From G039954875 sp039954875 (GTDB lineage Bacteria; Bacteroidota; Bacteroidia; Flavobacteriales; Blattabacteriaceae), in contig CP157202.1 in NCBI GenBank assembly GCA_039954875.1, positions 1,054,001-1,118,000 on the forward strand: 64,000 nt of DNA, read 5' to 3'. Under the pieces are notes generated by a model that made no database searches, was not told where the DNA came from, and saw only the letters and a program-made list of their open reading frames with translations. Made by a program: the position numbers and the translations under genes. Every line of letters starts with the position of its first letter. Within the stretch, counting starts at the first letter, position 1. Positions 27,565-35,994 of the stretch are shown here, piece by piece.

Positions 27565-29355
27565 ATGGATGCTCTAAGATCCCTGAATATTTACTTACGC
27601 CCGTATAAATGGCGTTTTCTTTTTGGGGGTATGCTGATGGTCATTTCCAACCTACTCATCATACTGCCTATCCCTTATATAGGCAGAACCATCAATATAA
27701 TCAAAGAGATTCTCTCACAGTTCGAAAAAGGCTTGATACCTTATGCCTTAAACAAAGACATCATTCAATATGGGAGCATTATTATCACAGTACCGATAGT
27801 AGGAGGAATCATCCGATATTACATGCGGCAGCTGATCATCACCACCTCTAGGATGATTGAATTCGATATGAAAAACGAAATCTATGCCCATTATCAAAAG
27901 TTATCTCCTGCTTTTTATAAGAAAAATTCAACCGGAGATCTTATCAATCGTTTTACCGAAGACGTTTCACTCGTCAGACAGTATCTCGGCCCGGGAATCA
28001 TGTATCTTGTAAACCTTTTCATATTGACTTGCTTCGTGATCTTACAAATGTTACGAATTGATCCTACACTCACCTTTTATGTCCTATTGCCTATCCCATT
28101 GCTTTTTATAAGCATCTATTACCTGAGTAGTACCATCAATAAAAAAAGTCAGGAAGTCCAAACCCATCAATCATTGATATCTTCCTTCATACAAGATGCA
28201 TTTTCGGGAATTCATATTTTAAAATCCTTTGTAGTTGAAACTTATTTTCAAAAAAATCATGAAGAAATTACACGAATTTATCAAAAGAAAAACTTACAGT
28301 TGGTCATATTCAGTACCCTATTATCGAGCATAATAATCCTTTTGACTGGTACAAGTCAGCTACTAATCCTTTACATCGGTGGTAAACGTTACTTTGAAGG
28401 TATGGTGAAAGACATCGGTACTCTTGCCGAATTCTTCATATACATTAATGTTTTAATTTGGCCATTCATCACCCTAGGATGGGTGGTTTCTACCATACAA
28501 CGGGCCAAGGTTTCACAAAAACGTATTAATGCATTTCTTAAAGAAAACCCTGATATCATCAATCAAAGTGGTAAGTGCTCAAAAATACAGGGGAAGATCA
28601 CTTTTAAAAATGTCAGTTTGGTATACGCCAATACAGGTATCCAAGCTCTAAAAGAGCTATCTTTTACCATAGAAAAAGGGAAAACTTTAGCCATCATAGG
28701 TGCAACGGGTTCAGGAAAAAGCACTATCGTACAATTGATCCCTCGTCTGTACGATCCTACCGAAGGAGAGATTTTCATCGATGATCGGCCTCTGAAAGAG
28801 TTGCACCTCTATGATCTGAGAAAAAATATCGGTTATGTTCCACAAGAATCTTTTCTTTTTTCGGATTCCATCCACAACAACATCGCTCTAGGCGCAATGC
28901 CTAAAACACTCGAAAAGGTCATAGATGCTGCTAAAAAGGCTGAAATAGAGGAAGACATCCTAAGCTTCAGAAACGGCTATGAAACCATTTTGGGTGAACG
29001 AGGTGTGACCCTATCCGGCGGACAAAAACAACGGATATCCATTGCCCGAGCTCTAATCAAAAACCCTCAAATCTTAATTTTTGATGACAGTCTTTCGGCC
29101 ATAGACCAACAAACCAAACAATCGATACGTCATCATCTACAGAACGACACCAAAGACCGCACTACCATCATCATCACCCATGAGATTTCTTATGTCAAAG
29201 ATGCGGACATTATCATCGTATTGGAAAAAGGAAAGATCATAGAACAAGGCGATCACCAAAGCCTAATTACTCAAAAAGGGCATTATTTACAATGGCATTA
29301 CGAGCAATTGGAAAAAAAAAATTGGTTAGATAAGGTTTTTTTTAGGGGAAAATAA
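27565..29355 (+). CDS. ABC exporter, fused membrane and ATPase domains (MsbA/MdlA class)
   Basis: A 597-residue half-transporter. The type I exporter membrane domain has six helices, from RPYKWRFLFGGMLMVISNLL to EFFIYINVLIWPFITLGWVV. The ATPase domain has Walker A GATGSGKST, Q-loop YVPQESFLFSD, signature LSGGQKQRIS, Walker B ILIFDDSLSAID and H-loop IITHE. The residue after Walker B is aspartate (DDSLSA) where most active sites have glutamate, as also occurs in MdlA/YheI-type proteins, which often pair with a second half. No partner is next to it. The substrate cannot be told; lipid or drug export are possible. An in-frame TTG at 27556 overlaps the promoter element, so ATG 27565 is preferred. 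Confidence 0.92.
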   Translation: MDALRSLNIYLRPYKWRFLFGGMLMVISNLLIILPIPYIGRTINIIKEILSQFEKGLIPYALNKDIIQYGSIIITVPIVGGIIRYYMRQLIITTSRMIEFDMKNEIYAHYQKLSPAFYKKNSTGDLINRFTEDVSLVRQYLGPGIMYLVNLFILTCFVILQMLRIDPTLTFYVLLPIPLLFISIYYLSSTINKKSQEVQTHQSLISSFIQDAFSGIHILKSFVVETYFQKNHEEITRIYQKKNLQLVIFSTLLSSIIILLTGTSQLLILYIGGKRYFEGMVKDIGTLAEFFIYINVLIWPFITLGWVVSTIQRAKVSQKRINAFLKENPDIINQSGKCSKIQGKITFKNVSLVYANTGIQALKELSFTIEKGKTLAIIGATGSGKSTIVQLIPRLYDPTEGEIFIDDRPLKELHLYDLRKNIGYVPQESFLFSDSIHNNIALGAMPKTLEKVIDAAKKAEIEEDILSFRNGYETILGERGVTLSGGQKQRISIARALIKNPQILIFDDSLSAIDQQTKQSIRHHLQNDTKDRTTIIITHEISYVKDADIIIVLEKGKIIEQGDHQSLITQKGHYLQWHYEQLEKKNWLDKVFFRGK

Positions 29356-29930
29356 GGATTTCATCAACAATGAAAGGGATGGACTAAAAAAAAATTTATT
29401 AGAAAATAGATGAGGTTTACTCCCTTATCCTAAGGGCAGACAATAACATTTACTTTTTCAATTTTAAAAAAAAACGTAAATAGGACATCACTAGCTAACC
29501 ATCATCGAAAGTAAAAAATATCTTTCTAAGGAAGGCCCCCTTAAGTATAAAAAATATCAGTTAACTTTGTGCGAAGAACAATTCTCAAAGTTTCGAAAAA
29601 CATTTGATGAAATGTTTCGATTCATCATAGAGCAGAAGAAAACCAAACCACTTCAGTGCTTCCTACATATCAAAGCAATAACGAGAAAATCGCAGAAACC
29701 TCTACTCTCAAAGATGGTTTAGAACTTTAAAAACACCTGAGCCTATATACAATAAAAAGATATATGCCGATAACTCTCTCTTTCTATGTCTCTCTAAAAA
29801 GACACCTCCCTTTCAAATCGATCTACACGGGTTACAGAGGTGTTAATCCTAGCACAGGCCATATAGATTTCCATCTAAGCAAAGCTCTATCAAAAAGCAA
29901 CATCAACCTTTAGTAAATCTACAATCTTAC
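29356..29930 (+). other. Decayed spacer before the DUF2520 remnant
   Basis: AT-rich with no readable gene. A TAACTTTG (-7-like) near 29560 may be the old promoter of the DUF2520-kdsC-maf operon. The N-terminal Rossmann part of DUF2520 may lie here but is too worn to read. Confidence 0.35.
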
Positions 29931-29939
29931 CTAAAAAAA

Positions 29940-30575
29940 ACCACCATACAATTAGCTCAATCACAACAGAAATTTCAAAAATAGAAAAAATAAATCTTTA
30001 CATCATTGCTACAAGTGATGAGGCTATAGAAGAAGTTTTTCACCTTATCCCTTTCGAAGATACCTTAGCCGTACACACCTCGGGTAATACCCCTATGAGT
30101 AGCCTCAAGGACAAACACCTCAAAGGGGTATTTTATTCTCTACAAATCTTCAGTCGGGAAAAAAACATAGACCCTAGTCAAATCCATTTCTTGATCGAAA
30201 CTGAGGAAGAAAAAAATCTCGTCCTGCTAAAAAAACATCGCCAAGAAGATCTCTGGGAATATCATACAGCCAATTCCGCTCAACATGCTCAAATCTATAT
30301 ATAGCAGCCGTATGGGCATTCAACCCTATCAATCATTTTTACCACATCAATCAGTAATTCTGCCAATAGGCAAAACTCCCTTGTTAACTGCTAAAACCGC
30401 TAATTTTAGAAACCACTGAAAAAAAATAAATCTTATCAATCCTTATCAAACACAAACAAGTCCAGTGATCAGAAAAAATCAAAAAATCATTGCTAAACAT
30501 ATCGAATTACTCCACCACGAACAAAAAAATATTTACCGGCTCATCTCCCAACCTATAACCACCATTTATGAATAA
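29940..30575 (+). pseudogene. DUF2520 / Rossmann-like oxidoreductase pseudogene
   Basis: Plus-strand frames give INLYIIATSDEAIEEVFHLI, LAVHTSGNTPMSSLKDKHLK, GVFYSLQIFSREKNIDPSQI, then after a stop IAAVWAFNPINHFYHINQ, LLKPLILETTEK, QTQTSPVIRKNQKIIAKHIE and IYRLISQPITTIYE. This is the order of the ProC-like DUF2520 proteins (HTSGS, FYPLQTFS, AAVFACNFTNH, QTGPA.R.D). The N-terminal nucleotide-binding glycine motif is not readable and there are at least two breaks. Its last codons overlap the kdsC start by 8 bases, the normal DUF2520-kdsC-maf arrangement in Bacteroidales. Confidence 0.85.
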
Positions 30576-31092
30576 TTATAAAACCATAATGAATGACATC
30601 AACACCTTCATATTCGATGTCGATGGAGTATTGACAAATGGTATACTCAGTCTATTTCCCGACGGGAGATTAGTAAGGCACATGTCTGCAAAAGATGGCT
30701 ATGCCATACGATTGGCCCAAGAAAAAGGTTACAACTTTTGTGTCATCACTGGAGGGGCGGACTTGATGGTCTTCCGGCGCTTAAAAGAACTGGGCATACA
30801 TCATATCTATCTGAATGTCGACAATAAAATAGAAAGATTTAAAGCTTATTGCGCCTCTGAGAAGATCCTGCCTCATAAAATATTATATATGGGAGATGAC
30901 ATCCCAGATATCGAGGTGATGCAAGCTGCAGCTCTTCCATGTGCACCAAAAGATGCTGTAGCAGAAGTGAAAGCAGTATCAAAATACATCTCTCCTAAAA
31001 AAGGTGGGAAAGGTTGCGTACGAGATGTGATCGAACAAACACTTAAAGTTCAGGAAAACTGGATAAAAATCCCTCATATAATCTCCGGATAA
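30568..31092 (+). CDS. kdsC: HAD-family 3-deoxy-D-manno-octulosonate 8-phosphate phosphatase
   Basis: A 174-residue protein with HAD motif I FIFDVDGVLTNG (D17, D19), motif II VITGG, the lysine region and motif III/IV ILYMGDDIPDIEVMQ. It ends in the KdsC-type APKDAVAEVKAVSKYIS. The cap-less short length suits KdsC. It removes phosphate from Kdo 8-phosphate to give Kdo for LPS inner core. It is the only intact member of its operon: the DUF2520 gene before it (8-base overlap) and maf after it (1-base gap) are broken. Its preservation, with LptG in the same window, suggests Kdo is still made. Confidence 0.92.
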   Translation: MNNYKTIMNDINTFIFDVDGVLTNGILSLFPDGRLVRHMSAKDGYAIRLAQEKGYNFCVITGGADLMVFRRLKELGIHHIYLNVDNKIERFKAYCASEKILPHKILYMGDDIPDIEVMQAAALPCAPKDAVAEVKAVSKYISPKKGGKGCVRDVIEQTLKVQENWIKIPHIISG

Positions 31093-31093
31093 A

Positions 31094-31708
31094 ATGTACG
31101 GCATAGGTTTAGAAAACTATCACACAATCTTGGTTTCAGACTCACGATCAAGACAGGAGTTGCTAGCCGGGACGGATATCGCATTCTCATTACATCCTAC
31201 CCGGATTGAAGTAATAATCCGATACATATCAAACATCAAGAGATCACACACCACCTATCAGAACTCAAGACAATATCTTTCCCCTTTACGCGAAAATGAA
31301 ATCGTCATCGCTGCAAACACCATTATCTGGTTTAAAGAAAGAGCATTGGAAAAACCTCAAACAAAAAAAGAAATCTTTACTATGCTCCAAAACCTATCAG
31401 AAAAAACACATAAGGTAATCACTTCAATATTTATCAGATCCTTAGTTATAAAAGAACGGTTCTACGATACAACCCAAGTGCGTTTTAAGTATTTAACTGA
31501 AAAAGAAATCCACTATTACATAAAAAATTACCCACCCTTGGACAAGACTGGTGTTTATGGTATACATAAATAGCTTAGCTACATCGACATTTCAAAAATA
31601 CAAGGTTCACATTTCAACATGATAAGATTACTCGTACATAAGGTCTATCGGACATTGATATACCTCATCAATTCGACTCATAACAGTAATCACAAAATTA
31701 GTTATTAA
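31094..31708 (+). pseudogene. maf: Maf-family nucleotide pyrophosphatase, broken
   Basis: 159 codons run to a TAG at 31571, and the same frame then continues with the missing C-terminus (SYIDISKIQGSHFNMIRLLV then HKVYRTL), so the stop is internal. Catalytic features are also worn. The N-terminal SxSPRRxELL motif is SDSRSRQELLAG, and the ITADTIV motif is IAANTIIW, with the catalytic aspartate replaced by asparagine. Maf proteins hydrolyse non-canonical nucleotides. Both the stop and the lost aspartate argue for inactivity. The upstream spacing of one base to kdsC keeps the original operon layout. Confidence 0.82.
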
Positions 31709-31746
31709 AAATGATCACGATCCAATAAGTGTTTTTTTTTTTCGAT

Positions 31747-32613
31747 TTACGATGCTAAGTAGGAAACCAATATGCTGCTACGAGAAGAATGCTTGAGTCT
31801 TTTCAAAGCAGTACCTAGGATTTGCCTGACACGCTCACGGGTCAATCCACACTCTTCCCCCACTTCTTCTAAAGTCATAGGTGGACAATCATCTAAACCA
31901 TAATGCAATCGTATTACAAGACACTCACGTTCCGTAAGCGTTTCTAAAACCCTATCAATATCTTTACAGAGAGATTCTCGTTCAAGATCTCCATCAGGAC
32001 GAGGGGATTCATCCGAACGAATCACATCATAGAGATTGGAATCTTCCCCTTCTACCAAAGGAGCATCCATAGATACATGTCTACCTGAATTTTTAATAAC
32101 CTCTTCTACATCTTTCTCATTCATTTCTAAGAAATCAGCAATCTCTTTGATAGAAGGTGCTCTTTGAAGTCCTTGCTCTAAGTGTGCTTGAGCCTTGTGG
32201 ATCTTAGTAGCCAACGCTATTTTGTTGGTAGGGTTCCGTACAAGTCGTGATTGCTCACCTATAGCTTGCAAAATGGATTGACGGATCCACCACACACAAT
32301 AAGAGATACACTTAAATCCTCTAGTTTCATCAAAACGAAGGATGCCTTTGATTAGACCTAAATTACCTTCATTGATCAGGTCACATAAACTCAAACCTTG
32401 ATTTTGATACTGTTTAGCTACAGAAACAACAAAACGTAAGTTGGCTTTAACAAGTGTTTCTATTGCTTCAAGGTCTCCCCCTCGGGCTCTTCGAGCATAT
32501 TCAACCTCTTCTTCTGGGCTAAGTAGATCAATCTTACCGATTTCATGGAGATACTTGTCTAAGGACTCGCATTCACGATTGGTAACCTGCTTGGTAATCT
32601 TCAGCTGTCTCAT
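31747..32613 (-). CDS. rpoD: RNA polymerase primary sigma factor (Bacteroidota short RpoD)
   Basis: A 288-residue sigma-70, the short form lacking the long region 1.1/NCR, typical of Bacteroidota. Region 1.2-2 reads RECESLDKYLHEIGKIDLLS, then LVKANLRFVVSVAKQYQNQG and RFDETRGFKCISYCVWWIRQ. Region 3 reads RAPSIKEIADFLEMNEKDVE. Region 4 reads LTERECLVIRLHYGLDD and LEEVGEECGLTRERVRQI. It directs core polymerase to TTTG/TAnnTTTG promoters like those seen in this window. Region 2.4 has cysteines at two positions that are usually phenylalanine and alanine (CISYCVWW), a small oddity. Complete. Confidence 0.95.
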   Translation of the reverse strand: MRQLKITKQVTNRECESLDKYLHEIGKIDLLSPEEEVEYARRARGGDLEAIETLVKANLRFVVSVAKQYQNQGLSLCDLINEGNLGLIKGILRFDETRGFKCISYCVWWIRQSILQAIGEQSRLVRNPTNKIALATKIHKAQAHLEQGLQRAPSIKEIADFLEMNEKDVEEVIKNSGRHVSMDAPLVEGEDSNLYDVIRSDESPRPDGDLERESLCKDIDRVLETLTERECLVIRLHYGLDDCPPMTLEEVGEECGLTRERVRQILGTALKRLKHSSRSSILVSYLAS

Positions 32614-32775
32614 ACTTTTTAATTATGGTTCTAGATTAAACAACATTTCCATATACGTAGTTTTTTTCAAAAATGTCACACCTTGCAATGATCCTTTAAG
32701 CGATAACATAGCAAATTGACCAACAATCAACGCCTTATAATCTTTTATCCAAAAAAGAATTCATTAATTGACACT
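32614..32775. other. rpoD upstream region
   Basis: Short AT-rich gap between rpoD and pnp, both on the minus strand. It must hold the rpoD promoter, but I see no exact TAnnTTTG. Confidence 0.3.
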
Positions 32776-34890
32776 TTATAAATTAGGCAAAAGAACTTTT
32801 CGAGAGAGTTTCATCTTACCACTTTTCTTATCTATTTGCAGTAATTTCACTTCTATCTCATCCCCTAATTGTAAGGCATCTTCAACTTTATTCAACCTCT
32901 TATGTGCAATTTCAGAAATATGTAGCAAGCCCTCTACTCCTTTAGCAAGCTCGACAAAGGCCCCAAATTCTTTAATCGACTTTACCTTGACGTTATAAAC
33001 CTCACCTACTTGAGGGATAAAGGCAATAGCCTTAATACGATTGACGGCTTGGCCTATTTTAGCATAATCTTTACCCAAGATCTCGATGAGGCCAAGATCT
33101 CCCTTTTCTTCGATGACAATATTGGTATCTGTATCGGCCTGAATTTCTTGGATGACCTTCCCACTAGGTCCAATCACTGCACCTATACAATCCTTAGGAA
33201 TGTCAAAAGTGAAGATCTTTGGCGCATTAGGCTTGAGTTGCTTGCGAGGCTCAGCCAAAGTCTCAAGTATCTTTTTCAAGATATGCAAACGACCTTCTCG
33301 CGCTTGGGCCAAAGCTTTTTCCAAAATATCATAGGTCAAACCATTGATTTTGGTATCCATCTGACAGGCTGTAATACCGTGTTCGGTACCAGCGACTTTA
33401 AAGTCCATATCACCCAGTTGATCTTCATCACCCAGGATATCTGAGAGTACCACCCATCGGCCTGTGGCATGATCAGTAACCAATCCCATAGCAATACCTG
33501 AAACAGGATTTTTAATCGAAATACCAGTATCCATTAAAGCTAATGTCCCGGCACATACTGTAGCCATCGAAGAGGAACCATTAGATTCTAAAATATCAGA
33601 TACTATTCGAATAGTATATGGTACTTCGGTAGGAATAATATTTTTCAAAGCGCGTTGGGCTAGATTACCATGCCCTATCTCACGCCGTGACACCCCACGT
33701 ATAGGACGTATTTCTCCAGTAGAAAATGGGGGAAAATTGTAATGTAAGTAAAATTTTTCCTGATCTTCCATGATCGCGTTATCAATCCGATTGGCATCAA
33801 TCGAAGAGCCCAAAGTGACCGTGACCAAAGACTGAGTCTCTCCTCGAGTAAAAAGAGCCGAACCATGTACACCAGGTAGGTAATCTACTTGGCTCCATAT
33901 TGGACGAATCTGTTCGGAAGTACGGCCGTCTAAACGAAACCCTTCTTCAAAAATCATCTTACGGACAGCCTTTTTTTTAACTTCTGCGTAATATTTATCT
34001 ATAGTCACCTCCTTTTCTTGAAGCTCAGTCTCTAAAAATTCAGCTTTGAAAGCCTTAAGAATCTCCTCATAATCATTCGAACGTGTGTGTTTATCAGTAA
34101 ACTTTTTAGATACTTGATAGATCTTTTCATAAGCAAAGTCAGAAATCCTTTGTCTTAAATCCTCATCAAATGACGCGTCCATGACAAGTTGCTCGGACTT
34201 AGAAGGACATCTTTCGATCAGACGAATTTGGGCATCTATCTGTGATTTGATAGCTTCATGGGCCTTTTGAATGGCTTGAATCATTTCTGCCTCGGAAACT
34301 TCTTTCATCTCACCCTCAACCATGATGATAGAATCTTTAGAAGCACCCACCACCAAATCTATATCTGCTTGATGGACTTGATCAAGCCTAGGATTGATCA
34401 CAAATCTCCCATCTACACGTATGATACGCACTTCTGATATAGGTCCATCAAAAGGGACACCTGATATAACTAGAGCCGTCGAGGCGGCCAAGCCGGCCAA
34501 ACCATCCGGCAATACACTCCTATCGTAGGAAAGGAGAGAAATCATCACTTGGACCTCTCTATGAAAATCACTTGGGAAGAGTGGACGCAATACTCGGTCT
34601 ACCAAGCGCATAGTAAGGATTTCTTCATCGGAAGGTCTACCTTCACGTTTAATAAATCCTCCAGGTATCTTACCCCCAGCCGCATATTTCTCTCTATAAT
34701 CTATAGTCAACGGGAAAAAATCGATCCCTTCTTTGACTTCTTTTTCAACCACTACAGTGGCTAACAACATAGTATCGCCCATGCGTACTACAACAGCACC
34801 GTCAGCTTGTCTAGCTAACTGCCCGGTCTCTATGGTGATGGTACGACCGTCTTCTAACAAGATACTCTCTTTTATTGCTTCTAATATCAT
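32776..34890 (-). CDS. pnp: Polyribonucleotide nucleotidyltransferase (PNPase)
   Basis: About 704 residues from the ATG at 34890 (MILEAIKESILLEDGRTITI). An in-frame upstream ATG at 34956 would add an unlikely leader. It has two RNase PH domains (PLTIDYREKYAAGGKIPGGF with KREGRPSDEEIL; GETQSLVTVTLGSS, FSTGEIRPIRGVSRREIGHG), then a KH domain (IPKDCIGAVIGPSGKVIQEI) and an S1 domain (VGEVYNVKVKSIKEFGAFVE). It degrades RNA from the 3' end with phosphate. It follows rpsO on the same strand, the classical rpsO-pnp pair. Complete. Confidence 0.97.
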   Translation of the reverse strand: MILEAIKESILLEDGRTITIETGQLARQADGAVVVRMGDTMLLATVVVEKEVKEGIDFFPLTIDYREKYAAGGKIPGGFIKREGRPSDEEILTMRLVDRVLRPLFPSDFHREVQVMISLLSYDRSVLPDGLAGLAASTALVISGVPFDGPISEVRIIRVDGRFVINPRLDQVHQADIDLVVGASKDSIIMVEGEMKEVSEAEMIQAIQKAHEAIKSQIDAQIRLIERCPSKSEQLVMDASFDEDLRQRISDFAYEKIYQVSKKFTDKHTRSNDYEEILKAFKAEFLETELQEKEVTIDKYYAEVKKKAVRKMIFEEGFRLDGRTSEQIRPIWSQVDYLPGVHGSALFTRGETQSLVTVTLGSSIDANRIDNAIMEDQEKFYLHYNFPPFSTGEIRPIRGVSRREIGHGNLAQRALKNIIPTEVPYTIRIVSDILESNGSSSMATVCAGTLALMDTGISIKNPVSGIAMGLVTDHATGRWVVLSDILGDEDQLGDMDFKVAGTEHGITACQMDTKINGLTYDILEKALAQAREGRLHILKKILETLAEPRKQLKPNAPKIFTFDIPKDCIGAVIGPSGKVIQEIQADTDTNIVIEEKGDLGLIEILGKDYAKIGQAVNRIKAIAFIPQVGEVYNVKVKSIKEFGAFVELAKGVEGLLHISEIAHKRLNKVEDALQLGDEIEVKLLQIDKKSGKMKLSRKVLLPNL

Positions 34891-34980
34891 ATCTGTAATC
34901 CATTTTTTATTGTAGTGACTTTTTAAATAAAAAGGGGACATTGTATTGCCCCCCATTGATTGCTTGATAATTGCAGTGAA

Positions 34981-35250
34981 TTATTTTCTAATCCCCAACT
35001 CCTTGATAGTTTCTCTATAACTATTTACATTATTTTTTTCGACGTATTTGAGTAATTTTTTTCTCTTTCCTACAAGCTTGATCAATGCTAGCTCAGTATT
35101 GAAATCTTTTTTATGAATCTTAAGATGTTGGCTCAAATGATTAATCCGGAAGGTAAACAAAGCAACTTGCCCTTTGGCAATGCCTGTATCAGCTTCGGAT
35201 TTTCCATATTTTGAAAAAATATTTCTCTTTATCTCTGCGGTTAAATACAT
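34981..35250 (-). CDS. rpsO: Small ribosomal subunit protein uS15
   Basis: An 89-residue protein, the exact family length. It has the S15 signature GKSEADTGIAKGQVALFTFR, INHLSQHLKIHKKDF, and LIKLVGKRKKLLKYVEKNN. It binds 16S rRNA helices early in 30S assembly. pnp follows on the same strand. A -7-like TAAATTTG (35297-35290 on the minus strand) lies upstream. Confidence 0.97.
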   Translation of the reverse strand: MYLTAEIKRNIFSKYGKSEADTGIAKGQVALFTFRINHLSQHLKIHKKDFNTELALIKLVGKRKKLLKYVEKNNVNSYRETIKELGIRK

Positions 35251-35289
35251 ACCTTTTCGATTTGAATGGTTTTATTGGATTGGCATCTG

Positions 35290-35297
35290 CAAATTTA
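35290..35297 (-). promoter_or_regulatory. -7 element (TAAATTTG) before rpsO-pnp
   Basis: Minus-strand TAAATTTG fits TAnnTTTG and lies about 40 bases before the rpsO start. No clear -33 box at 18-20 bases. Confidence 0.4.
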
Positions 35298-35322
35298 GTA
35301 AATATTTTTACTTAGCGATCCA

Positions 35323-35631
35323 TCAAAGTGAATATTCCAAAATGGCTTTGATATTTTCGTATCCACCGCCATCATACACCTCTCTAATGCCTTGTTGGAC
35401 GAGATATTCTTGGACCTTTGCAGAGCGAACTCCTCTTTTGCAAAAGACGACGACAGATCTTTTCATTACACTGATCTCCTCAAGGCAATGAGACACAGAG
35501 GCCATTGGTATGTGTATGGCGCGTTCTATCCTTCCATCTCTAAACAGTTCACAGGACTCGCGCACATCCAAAAGCATCGTATCGGGCTGACGGACCATCT
35601 TGATGAGCTGGGGAGGTGATAACTTCAACAC
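35323..35631 (-). CDS. Single-domain rhodanese (sulfurtransferase)
   Basis: A 102-residue protein with one rhodanese domain: LLDVRESCEL, AIHIPMASV, and the active-site loop VVVFCKRGVRSAKVQ with the catalytic cysteine in CKRGVRS. It ends YDGGGYENIKAILEY. Such proteins carry persulfide sulfur from thiosulfate or other donors; the physiological partner is not visible. It is on the same strand as rpsO-pnp, 70 bases upstream, and appears complete, with a length normal for GlpE/PspE-type proteins. Confidence 0.88.
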   Translation of the reverse strand: MLKLSPPQLIKMVRQPDTMLLDVRESCELFRDGRIERAIHIPMASVSHCLEEISVMKRSVVVFCKRGVRSAKVQEYLVQQGIREVYDGGGYENIKAILEYSL

Positions 35632-35994
35632 ATGATTAATATTTTTTTTTTACATTATATTAAAAATTAATAAAAAGATATATCCTTCTGATTCGTAATG
35701 GACCCTATGATCAAGATGATAACAAAAACCCTCAAAATATGCAACATATTTTACATCAACTTTTATTCATAGATCCGACTCACATACTTGACTTCATAGG
35801 ATCGGTTTTCTATTTTATCTAAAACCTTCCAGCTCTCATTTCCTTTTTATATAGGTACATGACCTTTTAGACAACGTCTTGTCGGATTTGCTCGCATCGT
35901 TCAAATATTCTATCCTTTCATAGAATCCCGCGGAATAGATTTTTGATTTACAAATATTAGCATTTTTTATATTTATATATCTGAATTGAATCAG
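35632..35994. other. Decayed spacer
   Basis: No gene recognised. The minus strand has a possible worn coding piece (GFYERIEYLNDASKSDKTLS) that I cannot name. Confidence 0.4.

Noticed and set aside
35632..35994. MORN-repeat or YwqK-like antitoxin remnant on the minus strand
   Set aside because: A few residues fit, but the repeat signature cannot be followed through the stretch.
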